This document shows, in pieces, positions 1 through 8,269 of a stretch of 18,978 nucleotides of DNA (position 1 is its first letter; each line of letters starts with the position of its first letter). Below the pieces are notes generated by a model. That model was not told the origin of the DNA and searched no databases. It worked only from the letters and a program-made list of their open reading frames with translations. A program made the translations under genes and the position numbers. This DNA comes from CAYYVJ01 sp964475115 (GTDB lineage Bacteria > Bacillota > Clostridia > Lachnospirales > Lachnospiraceae). Location of the stretch: contig CAYYVJ010000035.1 in assembly GCA_964475115.1 (NCBI GenBank), positions 1 to 18,978 on the forward strand, given 5' to 3'.

Positions 1-1
1 A

Positions 2-718
2 AAGGCATTATCTGGTGGACAAAGACAACGTGTTGCTATGGGTCGTGCTATCGTACGTGATCCTAAAGTATTCCTTATGGATGAGCCTCTATCAAACTTA
101 GATGCAAAACTTCGTGTACAAATGCGTATCGAAATTTCTAAATTACATCATAGACTTGAGACAACTATTATTTACGTAACACATGATCAGACAGAGGCTA
201 TGACACTTGGTACAAGAATCGTAGTTATGAAAGATGGTCTTGTTCAACAAGTTGATTCTCCTCAAAATCTATATGACAAGCCACAAAATCTATTTGTAGC
301 AGGATTTATTGGTTCTCCTCAGATGAACTTAGTTGATTCTACAGTTGTTAGAGAAGGTAATGATGTTAAATTAAAATTCGGTGAACATTCAATTAAACTT
401 ACAGAAGCTCAAGGTAAAAAATTAATTGATGGAAACTATATTGATAAAACAGTAGTTCTTGGAATTCGTCCTGAAGATGTACATGATCAAGAAATCTTCA
501 TTGAATCTTCACCAGGAAGTGTATTTGAAGCAACTGTTAAGGTTTATGAATTACTTGGTGCTGAAGTTTACTTATACTATGATGTTGCTGGTTCAAGTTG
601 TACAGCAAGAGTAAATCCTCGTACTACAGCTAGACCTGGAGATATAATTAAATTTGCTATGGATTTAACAAAATTACATGTATTTGACAAAGATACACAA
701 CAAGTAGTATTTAACTAA
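2..718 (+). CDS. ugpC: Sugar ABC transporter ATP-binding protein, UgpC/MsmK type (5' end missing)
   Basis: This is the ATPase subunit that would power a binding-protein-dependent carbohydrate importer (CUT1 class) on the cytoplasmic face of the membrane. The gene enters the window already open: reading from base 2 gives the ABC signature LSGGQRQRVA, then Walker B (VFLMDEPLSNLDAK) and the H-loop (YVTHDQTEA). The rest is the C-terminal TOBE/regulatory extension typical of MalK-like ATPases, with the IGSPQMNLV and GIRPEDV motifs that mark UgpC/MsmK/MsmX proteins. The Walker A part lies upstream of the window; about 239 residues remain of the usual ~370. No permease genes follow, and a strong terminator does, so it may be an orphan ATPase shared by several sugar transporters, as MsmX/MsmK are in other Firmicutes. 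That sharing is inferred from the family. Substrate cannot be told. Confidence 0.93.
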   Translation, partial: KALSGGQRQRVAMGRAIVRDPKVFLMDEPLSNLDAKLRVQMRIEISKLHHRLETTIIYVTHDQTEAMTLGTRIVVMKDGLVQQVDSPQNLYDKPQNLFVAGFIGSPQMNLVDSTVVREGNDVKLKFGEHSIKLTEAQGKKLIDGNYIDKTVVLGIRPEDVHDQEIFIESSPGSVFEATVKVYELLGAEVYLYYDVAGSSCTARVNPRTTARPGDIIKFAMDLTKLHVFDKDTQQVVFN

Positions 719-811
719 TTCATAAAAGTGGGTCTGAAACTGGATTTATGTACAAAATTGGCATAAAATCAGGAAAAAACTAGTAATAATATGAAAAAGT
801 AAAAAAAATAG

Positions 812-854
812 GAGGAAATACATAAAGTTTATGTATTTCCTCTTTTATTTTTTC
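812..854 (+). terminator. Rho-independent terminator after the ABC ATPase gene
   Basis: A perfect 15-bp inverted repeat (arms 812-826 and 828-842, GAGGAAATACATAAA and its complement; in practice a 12-bp stem with an AAAGTTT loop) is followed directly by TTTTATTTTTT. An A-run lies just before it, so it could also work on the other strand. It separates the sugar-transport gene from the regulator. Confidence 0.92.
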
Positions 855-860
855 AAAATA

Positions 861-869
861 TGCTATAAT
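861..869 (+). promoter_or_regulatory. Extended -10 promoter for the PucR/CdaR-type regulator
   Basis: TGC-TATAAT forms a full extended -10 element about 50 bp before the regulator start codon. No good -35 is visible at 16-18 bp spacing (the sequence there is T-rich and belongs to the terminator tail), which fits an extended -10 promoter. An AGGGAG ribosome binding site at 903-908 lies 9 nt before the ATG at 918. Confidence 0.6.
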
Positions 870-917
870 ATATAAGAATGTATTATATGTGAAAAAAACG
901 GTAGGGAGTGAAAAGGA

Positions 918-2006
918 ATGATTTCAAATCAAATTCTACAAAGTACCATAGAGGGATTAAAATCGATCGCACGTATTGATTTGTGTGTAATTGACACAGA
1001 AGGTATTGTATTGGCAACTACATTTCCAGAAGCTGAAGAAAACGAAAGCGCTGTATTGACTTTTGCCGATTCACCAGCGGAAAGTCAAGTTGTTCAAGGA
1101 TTTCAGTTCTTTAAGGTTTTTGATGAAAATCAACTAGAGTATATCCTTTTAGCCAAAGGGACTACAGAGGATGTTTACATGGTTGGTAAGATTGCAGCTT
1201 TCCAAGTGCAAAATTTATTAGTGGCTTATAAAGAGAGATTTGATAAAGATAACTTTATTAAGAATTTGCTTTTGGACAACCTGTTATTGGTTGACATTTA
1301 TAATCGAGCAAAGAAACTACACATTGAAGTAGATGTGAGACGAGTAGTATATATTATTGAAACAAAGTATGAGAAAGATAGTAATGTTTTAGAAACAGTT
1401 AGAAGTCTATTCTCCACTAAGACAAAAGATTTTATTACTGCAGTGGATGAGAAAAACATTATTCTTGTAAAAGAATTAAGAGCAAATGAAAACTACGATG
1501 ATGTGGAAAAGACAGCTAAAGTTATTTTAGATATGTTGAACACAGAAGCAATGGCAAAAGTTCATGTTGCTTATGGTACTGTTATAAATGGACTGAAAGA
1601 AGTATCTAAATCTTATAAAGAAGCAAAAATGGCTTTAGATGTAGGAAAAATATTCTATAGTACAAGAAATGTTATTGCATATAATAATTTGGGTATAGGA
1701 CGTTTGATTTATCAATTACCAATTCCTCTATGTAAGATGTTTATTAAAGAAATCTTTGGTGGAAAATCACCAGATGAATTTGATGAAGAAACACTATCTA
1801 CGATTAATAAGTTTTTCGAAAACAGCTTGAACGTGTCTGAAACATCAAGACAATTATATATTCATAGAAACACATTAGTTTATCGTTTGGATAAATTACA
1901 GAAAAGCACAGGCTTAGATTTAAGAGTATTTGAAGATGCAATTACCTTTAAGATTGCATTAATGGTTGTAAAGTATATGAAGTATATGGAGAATTTTGAA
2001 TATTAA
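918..2006 (+). CDS. PucR/CdaR-type transcriptional regulator
   Basis: A cytoplasmic DNA-binding regulator of 362 residues. The last ~65 residues carry the PucR-family C-terminal helix-turn-helix, recognised by NVSETSRQLYIHRNTLVYRL followed by a conserved G-L-D-L-R-x-F-E-D-A block. This domain is shared by sugar-diacid (CdaR), purine-catabolism (PucR) and related activators. The N-terminal ~110 residues (VIDTEGIVLATTF...) look like a small PAS/GAF-like ligand-sensing fold, and the middle resembles the GGDEF-like linker common in CdaR proteins; both are judged by pattern only. It sits between a sugar ABC ATPase and ftsE, with its own promoter, so its regulon is not obvious from context. A neighbouring carbohydrate role is a guess. 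Family assignment is secure; ligand is unknown. Confidence 0.85.
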   Translation: MISNQILQSTIEGLKSIARIDLCVIDTEGIVLATTFPEAEENESAVLTFADSPAESQVVQGFQFFKVFDENQLEYILLAKGTTEDVYMVGKIAAFQVQNLLVAYKERFDKDNFIKNLLLDNLLLVDIYNRAKKLHIEVDVRRVVYIIETKYEKDSNVLETVRSLFSTKTKDFITAVDEKNIILVKELRANENYDDVEKTAKVILDMLNTEAMAKVHVAYGTVINGLKEVSKSYKEAKMALDVGKIFYSTRNVIAYNNLGIGRLIYQLPIPLCKMFIKEIFGGKSPDEFDEETLSTINKFFENSLNVSETSRQLYIHRNTLVYRLDKLQKSTGLDLRVFEDAITFKIALMVVKYMKYMENFEY

Positions 2007-2041
2007 ATTAGGATTAGTTTTAGAGTCTAGTTAATTTATCG

Positions 2042-2074
2042 CTATATACAATGGATTTTATCCATTGTATATAG
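2042..2074 (+). other. Stable hairpin between the regulator gene and ftsE
   Basis: A perfect 14-bp inverted repeat (CTATATACAATGGA, 5-nt TTTTA loop, complement) lies 30 nt before the ftsE start. It is not followed by a T-run (the next bases are TTGTATAG), so it is a poor classical terminator. It may be a weak terminator or attenuator for the regulator transcript, a 5' stabilising hairpin of the ftsEX mRNA, or an operator. I cannot choose among these. Confidence 0.6.
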
Positions 2075-2103
2075 TTGTATAGTGCTATTATGGAGAGGAA
2101 ATA

Positions 2104-2790
2104 ATGATTGTTTTTGAAAATGTAAGCAAATCTTATTCAACAGGTGCACCAGCATTAAATGGTGTTGACTTGCGTATTGAAAAAGGAGAATTTGTTTTTG
2201 TGGTTGGAAATAGTGGTTCCGGAAAATCGACTCTTATAAAATTGATTTTAAAAGAGTTAGAGCCGACAGAAGGAAAAATTTATATAAATAACAAGTTATT
2301 GGGCAAAATGAGAAGAAGACAGATACCTAAATTCCGACGTGATTTGGGAGTTGTGTTTCAGGACTTTAGATTATTGAAAGATAGAAATGTGTATGAGAAT
2401 ATTGCTTTTGCACAAAGGGTAGTAGGTACCCCAAATAGGTCGATTCGCAGACAGGTTCCATCGATGTTATCCTTGGTTGGACTTGCTGAGAAATATAAAG
2501 CTTTGCCAAGACAACTTTCTGGTGGTGAACAACAGAGAGTGGCTTTAGCGAGGGCTTTAGTGAATAATCCCTCCATTTTATTAGCAGATGAACCTACTGG
2601 AAATTTGGATCCAAAAAATTCATGGGAAATTATGCGCCTTTTAGAAGAGGTTAATAAGAGAGGTACGACCGTACTGGTAGTAACCCATAATAGAGAAATT
2701 GTGGATGCCATGAAAAAACGTGTAATTACTATGCATAAAGGCGTGATTACCAGCGATAAACAAAAAGGTGGATATCACTATGAGAATTAA
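2104..2790 (+). CDS. ftsE: Cell-division ATP-binding protein FtsE
   Basis: ATPase of the FtsEX complex, which sits at the inner face of the membrane and drives conformational changes in FtsX that switch on peptidoglycan hydrolases outside the cell. At 228 residues it has the normal FtsE length. Visible motifs are Walker A GNSGSGKST (residues 35-43), the Q-loop VVFQDFRLL (83-91), a strongly FtsE-like feature, the signature LSGGEQQR (138-145), Walker B ILLADEPTGNLDP (158-170) and the H-loop histidine in VVTHN (H195). The ATG follows a GGAGAGGAA ribosome site. The 3' end overlaps ftsX, as expected for a translationally coupled pair. The downstream M23 hydrolase gene is the likely extracellular target. 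Confidence 0.96.
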   Translation: MIVFENVSKSYSTGAPALNGVDLRIEKGEFVFVVGNSGSGKSTLIKLILKELEPTEGKIYINNKLLGKMRRRQIPKFRRDLGVVFQDFRLLKDRNVYENIAFAQRVVGTPNRSIRRQVPSMLSLVGLAEKYKALPRQLSGGEQQRVALARALVNNPSILLADEPTGNLDPKNSWEIMRLLEEVNKRGTTVLVVTHNREIVDAMKKRVITMHKGVITSDKQKGGYHYEN

Positions 2791-3688
2791 TACCATTTTT
2801 TATAGTTTTAAACAAGGAATTAAAAACATATTTAGAAATTTCTTGTTTTCTTTGGCGTCTATGAGTACGATGGCTGCATGTATCTTTTTATTCGGTTTGT
2901 TTTTTGCCATTGTTGTAAATATGCAACATATGTTAAAAGAGGCAGAGGCTTTAATATCTATAACTGTATTTTTTGACGATGGATTAGAAGAGGATAGAAT
3001 ACTTGAAATTGGTACCAGTATTGGCAAGCGAGTAGAAGTAGCGGAATTGATTTATACTTCTGCTGAGGAAGCATGGGAAGATTTCAAGATTGTATATTTT
3101 AAAGGAAATGAAGATCTAGCAAGAGCATTTGCAGATGACAATCCATTATCGGACTCATCTTCTTATGAAATCTTCTTAAATGATATTACAATGCAAGAAG
3201 CTATGGTAACTTATTTAGAATCAATAGATGGTGTGAGACAAGTAAATCGTTCTGAAACGACGGCTAATAGTCTTACTGATTTTGGCATGCTACTGGGCTA
3301 TGTTTCAGCAGCGATTATAATAATATTATTGGCAGTAGCTATTTTCTTAATTAGTAATACGGTTACGGTAGGTATTACGGTACGAAAAGAAGAAATTTCT
3401 ATTATGAAACTTATAGGTGCCACGGATCATTTTGTAAAAGCTCCCTTTTTAATTGAAGGAATTTTAATTGGACTAGTTGGAGCGATCATACCTTTAGTAG
3501 CACTTTATTATCTATATAATAATGTAGTAATTTATATACTAAATCAATTCCAAATTTTATCTGGAATTATCTTGTTTTTACCCGTAGATACAGTGTTTAA
3601 AACCTTGATTCCAGTGGCATTGGCATTGGGGGTAGGAATTGGATACTTTGGTAGCAGTTTTACTGTTAGAAGACACATAAAGGTATAG
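2780..3688 (+). CDS. ftsX: Cell-division permease-like protein FtsX
   Basis: Integral membrane partner of FtsE. It is not a transporter in the usual sense but passes the ATPase cycle to an extracellular peptidoglycan hydrolase. From the ATG at 2780 it is 302 residues: a short cytoplasmic N-terminus (MRINTIFYSFKQGIKNIFRN, typical of Firmicutes FtsX), TM1 (about 22-46), a large extracellular domain (about 47-165), then TM2 (172-194), TM3 (222-246) and TM4 (275-295), with the conserved VRKEEISIMKLIGAT loop after TM2. I chose ATG 2780 because AAGGTGG ends 8 nt upstream and the protein then starts as the family does; a GTG at 2768 in the same frame would add four residues. It overlaps the end of ftsE by 11 nt. 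Confidence 0.95.
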   Translation: MRINTIFYSFKQGIKNIFRNFLFSLASMSTMAACIFLFGLFFAIVVNMQHMLKEAEALISITVFFDDGLEEDRILEIGTSIGKRVEVAELIYTSAEEAWEDFKIVYFKGNEDLARAFADDNPLSDSSSYEIFLNDITMQEAMVTYLESIDGVRQVNRSETTANSLTDFGMLLGYVSAAIIIILLAVAIFLISNTVTVGITVRKEEISIMKLIGATDHFVKAPFLIEGILIGLVGAIIPLVALYYLYNNVVIYILNQFQILSGIILFLPVDTVFKTLIPVALALGVGIGYFGSSFTVRRHIKV

Positions 3689-3697
3689 GTGAAGGAC

Positions 3698-4864
3698 ATG
3701 AGAAAAAAAAGTTTAATATATGTTTTGGTTATGGCAATCATACTTTCTTTTGGTGTACCCGTATATGCATCTTCAACTAAGGATGAGATTAAAAAAGCAG
3801 AAAGTGAAAAGTCTAAAAAGAAAACAGAACTAAAAAAGATTGAAGAAAAAATAAATGAATTGAAAAAGTCTCAATCCAACACAAAAGGGTATATTCAATC
3901 ATTAGACGTAGAATTGAATGGCATTACCGCAAGCTTAGAAACATTAGAAGGTCAAAAGGCTCAAAAGGAAATAGAAATTGCAGAGACAGAAGCAGAATTG
4001 GAAGAGGCTAAAATAGTAGAAGCAGAGCAGTATGAATCCATGAAGCTTCGAATAAAATTCATGTATGAAAATGGAAATGAGTCTTATCTAGATATGATTT
4101 TGACAGCGGATTCAATTTCAGACCTACTTAACCGTGCGGAGTATATTTCTAAAATAACAGAATATGATAGAGAGATGCTAACAAAGTACCAAGAGATTAA
4201 AGCAAGTGTAGAAGCAACAGAAGCAATTTTGAAAGAAGAACATGTGCAACTTGAGGGATTGGTAGCACAGACTAAGGATGAACAGGCCGCTATGGAAGCT
4301 TTGATTTCTGCAAAAGCAACAGAACTAGCTAGATATGAAAACGATATTGTTATGAGCGAAGAGCTAGAAGCAGAGATGGAAGAAGAATTACAAGCTCTTG
4401 AAAAAGAATTAAAGGAACTAGAAAAACGACTAAAACAGGAGCAGTCAAAGGTAGTATATGATGGAGGACAGTTTAAGTGGCCAGTACCAGGATACTATAA
4501 TGTGACTTCTAATTTCGGATGGAGAACTCATCCTATCTTTAAGATTCAAAGACTACATAATGGAATTGATATTGGAGCTCCAACAGGAACGCCAATCATT
4601 GCTGCATATGCTGGAGAAGTAGTTGTAGCCACTTATCAAGCAGCAGCTGGTAACTACATTATGATAAATCATGGTAGTAATTTGTATACTGTTTATATGC
4701 ATATGTCAAAATTCAATGTGAAAGTAGGACAGTCAGTGAAACAAGGTGACACCATAGGATTGGTAGGTTCTACTGGAAATTCAACTGGACCTCATTTACA
4801 TTTTAGTGTAAGGTTAAATGGAGAATATGTAAATTCTGGACCATATGTAGGGTATTATAAATAA
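3698..4864 (+). CDS. Secreted coiled-coil M23 peptidase, EnvC/FtsEX-partner type
   Basis: A secreted cell-wall enzyme or hydrolase activator. It begins with a signal peptide (charged MRKK, hydrophobic stretch to about residue 20, likely cleavage after PVYA near residue 24). Residues ~25-255 are rich in Glu, Lys, Leu and Gln and form two long coiled-coil stretches, the arrangement used by EnvC and CwlO-like proteins to bind FtsX. Residues ~262-388 form an M23/LytM domain with all metal and catalytic residues: HNGID (H287, D291), the MHMS histidine and HLHF (H366, H368). With an intact site it is probably an active DD- or cross-bridge endopeptidase, unlike E. coli EnvC, which only activates amidases. 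AGGTG 6 nt before ATG 3698 supports this start; a GTG at 3689 would add three residues. It sits immediately after ftsX, which supports pairing. Confidence 0.92.
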   Translation: MRKKSLIYVLVMAIILSFGVPVYASSTKDEIKKAESEKSKKKTELKKIEEKINELKKSQSNTKGYIQSLDVELNGITASLETLEGQKAQKEIEIAETEAELEEAKIVEAEQYESMKLRIKFMYENGNESYLDMILTADSISDLLNRAEYISKITEYDREMLTKYQEIKASVEATEAILKEEHVQLEGLVAQTKDEQAAMEALISAKATELARYENDIVMSEELEAEMEEELQALEKELKELEKRLKQEQSKVVYDGGQFKWPVPGYYNVTSNFGWRTHPIFKIQRLHNGIDIGAPTGTPIIAAYAGEVVVATYQAAAGNYIMINHGSNLYTVYMHMSKFNVKVGQSVKQGDTIGLVGSTGNSTGPHLHFSVRLNGEYVNSGPYVGYYK

Positions 4865-4886
4865 GAATAAGACAGGAGTCTTGTAA

Positions 4887-6143
4887 ATGGAAGAGAAGAG
4901 AAGGTTTCAAAAAGGATTACTTACTGGAATAATATGTGGAGCATTAGGATCTTTTATGATAGTTGTCATGATTGGGATTATTGGCGTGAATTTCTATGTA
5001 TCCAGTAATAATATGAAGAAGGTTGTAACCCAAGAACCAATTGTCCAAGAAGAGACAAAAAGTAAAGAAGATATATTGGAAAAGATGGATCATATAAAAA
5101 AAATTATGAATGAGAACTTTTTATATGATGTAGATGATGAGGCGCTAGCAGAAGCGATGTATGCTGGAATGCTAAACGGCTTAGATGATCCATATTCTGT
5201 ATACTATACAGAGGAACAATATAATAATTTGATAGAAACTACTACAGGCGTATACTACGGAATCGGTGTTACTGTTTCCCAGGATGCAAAAACAGGAATT
5301 ATTACTGTAGTAAAACCTTTTGAAGGAAGTCCTGGATACGAAGCAGGTATGCTTCCTGGAGATATTCTGTTTTCAGTGAATGGTGAAGAAGTTACGGGAA
5401 TGGACTTGACTAGTGCAGTGACTTTAATTAAAGGTGCTGAAGGTACAACGGTGAATATTTCCATTGTCAGAGAAGGCGAATTAGATTATATTGATTTAGT
5501 AGTAGAGCGTAGGCAGATTGAAATTCCAACGATTGAATATGAAATGCTAGAGAATCAAATTGGATATATTCAAATTTTACAATTTGATGAAATTACCTTC
5601 CCTCAATATATAGAAGCTTTGGCGGAATTAAGCACTGCCGGAATGAAAGGCCTGATTATTGACTTAAGAGATAATCCAGGTGGTAGATTAGATGTAGTAG
5701 AGGCTATGCTAGATGCGATTTTACCAGAAGGATTATTAGTTTATACAGAAGATAAAGACGGAAAAAGAGCAGATGAATATTATTCAGATCCAAGTACTGT
5801 TTTAGATGTACCATTAACTGTTTTGGTAAATGGAAACAGTGCAAGTGCTTCAGAAATTTTTGCAGGTGATATTCAAGATTTTGATGCAGGAACCATTGTA
5901 GGAACCACTACATTTGGAAAAGGAATTGTTCAAAGAATCTATACCTTAGGAGATGGAACAGCTATTAAGATTACTGTTTCTAAGTATTTCACTCATGCAG
6001 GAAGAAATATACATGATGTGGGAATTGAACCTGATGTAGTAATTGATTTGCCAGATGAGTTAAAGAAAAAAGTTACAGTTGAAAAGTCAGAAGATAATCA
6101 GTTGCAAAAGGCAATAGAAATATTAATGGAACAAATACAATAG
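4887..6143 (+). CDS. ctpA: S41 family C-terminal processing peptidase (Ctp)
   Basis: A membrane-anchored serine protease acting outside the cytoplasmic membrane. The 418-residue protein has a basic N-terminus and one transmembrane anchor (about residues 11-38), a short helical region with the Ctp motif LDDPYSVYYTEEQY, a PDZ domain (about 113-190, starting YYGIGVTV) that binds substrate C-termini, and the S41 protease core. The catalytic pair is visible by alignment with E. coli Prc spacing: Ser320 in NSASASEI and Lys345 in TFGKGIVQ, with Gln349 four residues on. A C-terminal helical tail follows. It lies 22 bp after the M23 gene and is probably cotranscribed with ftsEX. In other bacteria Ctp proteases degrade peptidoglycan hydrolases, so control of the neighbouring M23 enzyme is a reasonable inference. 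Confidence 0.93.
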   Translation: MEEKRRFQKGLLTGIICGALGSFMIVVMIGIIGVNFYVSSNNMKKVVTQEPIVQEETKSKEDILEKMDHIKKIMNENFLYDVDDEALAEAMYAGMLNGLDDPYSVYYTEEQYNNLIETTTGVYYGIGVTVSQDAKTGIITVVKPFEGSPGYEAGMLPGDILFSVNGEEVTGMDLTSAVTLIKGAEGTTVNISIVREGELDYIDLVVERRQIEIPTIEYEMLENQIGYIQILQFDEITFPQYIEALAELSTAGMKGLIIDLRDNPGGRLDVVEAMLDAILPEGLLVYTEDKDGKRADEYYSDPSTVLDVPLTVLVNGNSASASEIFAGDIQDFDAGTIVGTTTFGKGIVQRIYTLGDGTAIKITVSKYFTHAGRNIHDVGIEPDVVIDLPDELKKKVTVEKSEDNQLQKAIEILMEQIQ

Positions 6144-6152
6144 ATAATATAA

Positions 6153-6188
6153 ACAGGCAGACCATTTAAAGGTCTGTCTGTGTTTAAC
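6153..6188 (+). terminator. Probable terminator after the S41 peptidase gene
   Basis: An 11-bp stem with one G-U pair (ACAGGCAGACC, 7-nt ATTTAAA loop, GGTCTGTCTGT) starts 9 nt after the stop codon. The tail GTTTAACTTT is only moderately T-rich, so read-through into uvrB may be partial. Confidence 0.65.
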
Positions 6189-6209
6189 TTTAAAAGGAAG
6201 ATTTGATAG

Positions 6210-6223
6210 AGAACAAATGTTTG
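6210..6223 (+). promoter_or_regulatory. LexA (SOS, DinR-type) operator of uvrB-uvrA
   Basis: AGAACAAATGTTTG matches the Gram-positive LexA box CGAACRNRYGTTYC at 12 of 14 positions; the inner GAAC-N4-GTTY core is intact and only the two end bases differ. It overlaps the first bases of the -35 element of the uvrB promoter, where bound LexA would block RNA polymerase. uvrB is a classic SOS gene in Firmicutes. Confidence 0.8.
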
Positions 6224-6249
6224 CAATGAGTATATGTATGTGCTATACT
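6221..6249 (+). promoter_or_regulatory. Sigma-A promoter of uvrB-uvrA
   Basis: TTGCAA (6221-6226), a 17-bp spacer and TATACT (6244-6249), with TGC just before the -10 giving an extended -10. The start codon of uvrB lies 22 bp further on behind an AAGGAGA ribosome site. Confidence 0.82.
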
Positions 6250-6271
6250 GAAAAATAAAAGGAGATTTTAA

Positions 6272-8260
6272 ATGGCTCAATTTAAATTGGTATCCGATTT
6301 TTCTCCTACAGGAGATCAGCCTCAGGCTATTTCAAAACTTGTACAAGGATTTAAGGAGGGCAATCAATTTCAGACTCTACTTGGAACGACAGGCTCTGGT
6401 AAGACATTTACTATGGCAAATATTATACAAGCTTTAGGAAAACCCACCTTAATTATTGCTCATAACAAAACTTTAGCAGGACAATTATATGGAGAATTTA
6501 AAGAATTTTTTCCAGAGAATGCGGTGGAATACTTTGTTAGCTATTATGACTATTATCAGCCAGAGGCTTATGTGCCATCTACTGATACTTATATAGAAAA
6601 AGACTCAGCGATTAATGATGAGATTGATAAATTGCGCCTTTCTGCGACAGCAGCTTTGAGTGAAAGAAAGGATGTTATTATTATCGCCAGTGTATCCTGT
6701 ATCTATGGTCTAGGTAGTCCTGTGGACTATCAGAACATGGTTATTTCTTTGAGACCTGGCATGAATAAAGATCGAGATGAGATTATCCATAAATTAATAG
6801 AGATTCAATATACAAGAAATGATATGGACTTTAAGCGTGGTAGCTTCCGTGTCAGAGGAGATGTTTTAGAAATCTTTCCTGCTGATTATGGTGAATCAGC
6901 GATTCGAGTAGAGTTTTTTGGAGATGAAATTGATCGCATAACTGAAGTTGACAACTTAACAGGAGAGATTAAAGCTCGCCTGGAGCATATTTCTATCTTT
7001 CCAGCTTCTCATTATGTAGTAGAAAGAGAAAAGATAGAGAGAGCTGCAGGAGCCATAGCTGAAGAGCTAGAAGAGCGGGTAACTTATTTTAAAAGTGAGG
7101 ACAAGCTTTTGGAAGCTCAGAGAATCTCAGAGCGAACCAATTTCGATATCGAGATGATGCGTGAAACTGGATTTTGCTCTGGTATTGAAAATTATTCTAG
7201 ACATTTATCTGGACTAGAACCTGGAAGTCCCCCCTTTACCTTGATTGATTATTTTCCAGATGATTTCTTGTTTATTGTAGATGAGTCACATATGACAATC
7301 CCTCAAGTTAGGGGAATGTATGCAGGTGACCAATCCAGGAAATCCAATTTAGTGAACTATGGATTTAGACTTCCTTCAGCACTTGACAATAGACCCTTGA
7401 ATTTTACAGAATTTGAAGGTAAAATTGACCAAATGCTTTTTGTATCTGCAACTCCTTCTGTTTATGAAAAGGAACATGAATTACTTCGTGCAGAGCAGAT
7501 TATAAGACCTACCGGTTTACTTGATCCTATTATTGATGTTAGACCAGTAGAGGGGCAAATTGATGACCTGATTACAGAGGTAAATAAAGAAATTGAGAGA
7601 AAGAATAAAATTCTTATTACCACACTTACAAAAAAAATGGCAGAAGACTTAACAGATTATATGCGAGAAGTAGGCATTCGAGTGAAGTATTTGCATTCAG
7701 ATATAGATACCTTGGAACGTTCTGAAATTATTCGAGATATGCGTCTAGATGTATTTGATGTATTGGTTGGAATCAACTTGTTACGTGAAGGACTTGATAT
7801 TCCAGAGATTACATTGGTAGCAATCTTAGATGCTGATAAGGAAGGATTTTTACGTTCTGAGACAGCACTTATTCAGACAATCGGTCGTGCTGCTAGAAAT
7901 TCAGAAGGTCATGTTATCATGTATGCAGATAAGATAACAGATTCTATGAAAAGGGCATTAGAAGAAACAGAACGTAGAAGAAGTATTCAAGACAAATATA
8001 ATAAGGAACATGGAATCACGCCTACTACAATTAAGAAGGCAGTAAGAGACTTGATTAGTGTATCCCAAGTTGCAGAAGATGGCGCTTATGTAATGGATAA
8101 AGATTTAGAATCCATGGATGCCAAGGAATTAAATAAAATCATAAAAGAAGTAAGCAAGAAAATGCATCAAGCAGCAGTAGAGTTGAACTTCGAGACAGCA
8201 GCAATACTTCGAGATCAGCTTGTTGAACTTAAAAAGAATCTTAACGATATAGAGAAGTAA
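6272..8260 (+). CDS. uvrB: UvrABC system protein B
   Basis: DNA-damage recognition helicase-like subunit of nucleotide excision repair; it receives damaged DNA from UvrA and then recruits the UvrC nuclease. The 662 residues match the family length. Motifs seen are Walker A GTTGSGKT (38-45), the beta-hairpin region YYDYYQPEAYVP that inserts between the DNA strands, DEXH-like VDESH, helicase motifs LVGINLLREGLDIPE and QTIGRAARN, and a C-terminal UVR domain (about 620-655) that contacts UvrC. The start is fixed by AAGGAGA and the conserved opening FKLVSDFSPTGDQPQAI. The gene is intact, under a promoter with a LexA box, and followed after 9 bp by uvrA. Confidence 0.98.
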   Translation: MAQFKLVSDFSPTGDQPQAISKLVQGFKEGNQFQTLLGTTGSGKTFTMANIIQALGKPTLIIAHNKTLAGQLYGEFKEFFPENAVEYFVSYYDYYQPEAYVPSTDTYIEKDSAINDEIDKLRLSATAALSERKDVIIIASVSCIYGLGSPVDYQNMVISLRPGMNKDRDEIIHKLIEIQYTRNDMDFKRGSFRVRGDVLEIFPADYGESAIRVEFFGDEIDRITEVDNLTGEIKARLEHISIFPASHYVVEREKIERAAGAIAEELEERVTYFKSEDKLLEAQRISERTNFDIEMMRETGFCSGIENYSRHLSGLEPGSPPFTLIDYFPDDFLFIVDESHMTIPQVRGMYAGDQSRKSNLVNYGFRLPSALDNRPLNFTEFEGKIDQMLFVSATPSVYEKEHELLRAEQIIRPTGLLDPIIDVRPVEGQIDDLITEVNKEIERKNKILITTLTKKMAEDLTDYMREVGIRVKYLHSDIDTLERSEIIRDMRLDVFDVLVGINLLREGLDIPEITLVAILDADKEGFLRSETALIQTIGRAARNSEGHVIMYADKITDSMKRALEETERRRSIQDKYNKEHGITPTTIKKAVRDLISVSQVAEDGAYVMDKDLESMDAKELNKIIKEVSKKMHQAAVELNFETAAILRDQLVELKKNLNDIEK

Positions 8261-8269
8261 GGAGAAACA

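Noticed and set aside
2065..2091. TTGTAT and TATTAT as an ftsE promoter
   Set aside because: The spacing is 15 bp, the -35 is poor and lies inside the hairpin, and the -10 would be too close to the start codon.
2358..2711. 117-codon open frame on the minus strand inside ftsE
   Set aside because: Antisense to a fully conserved ATPase gene, with no ribosome site and no recognisable protein.
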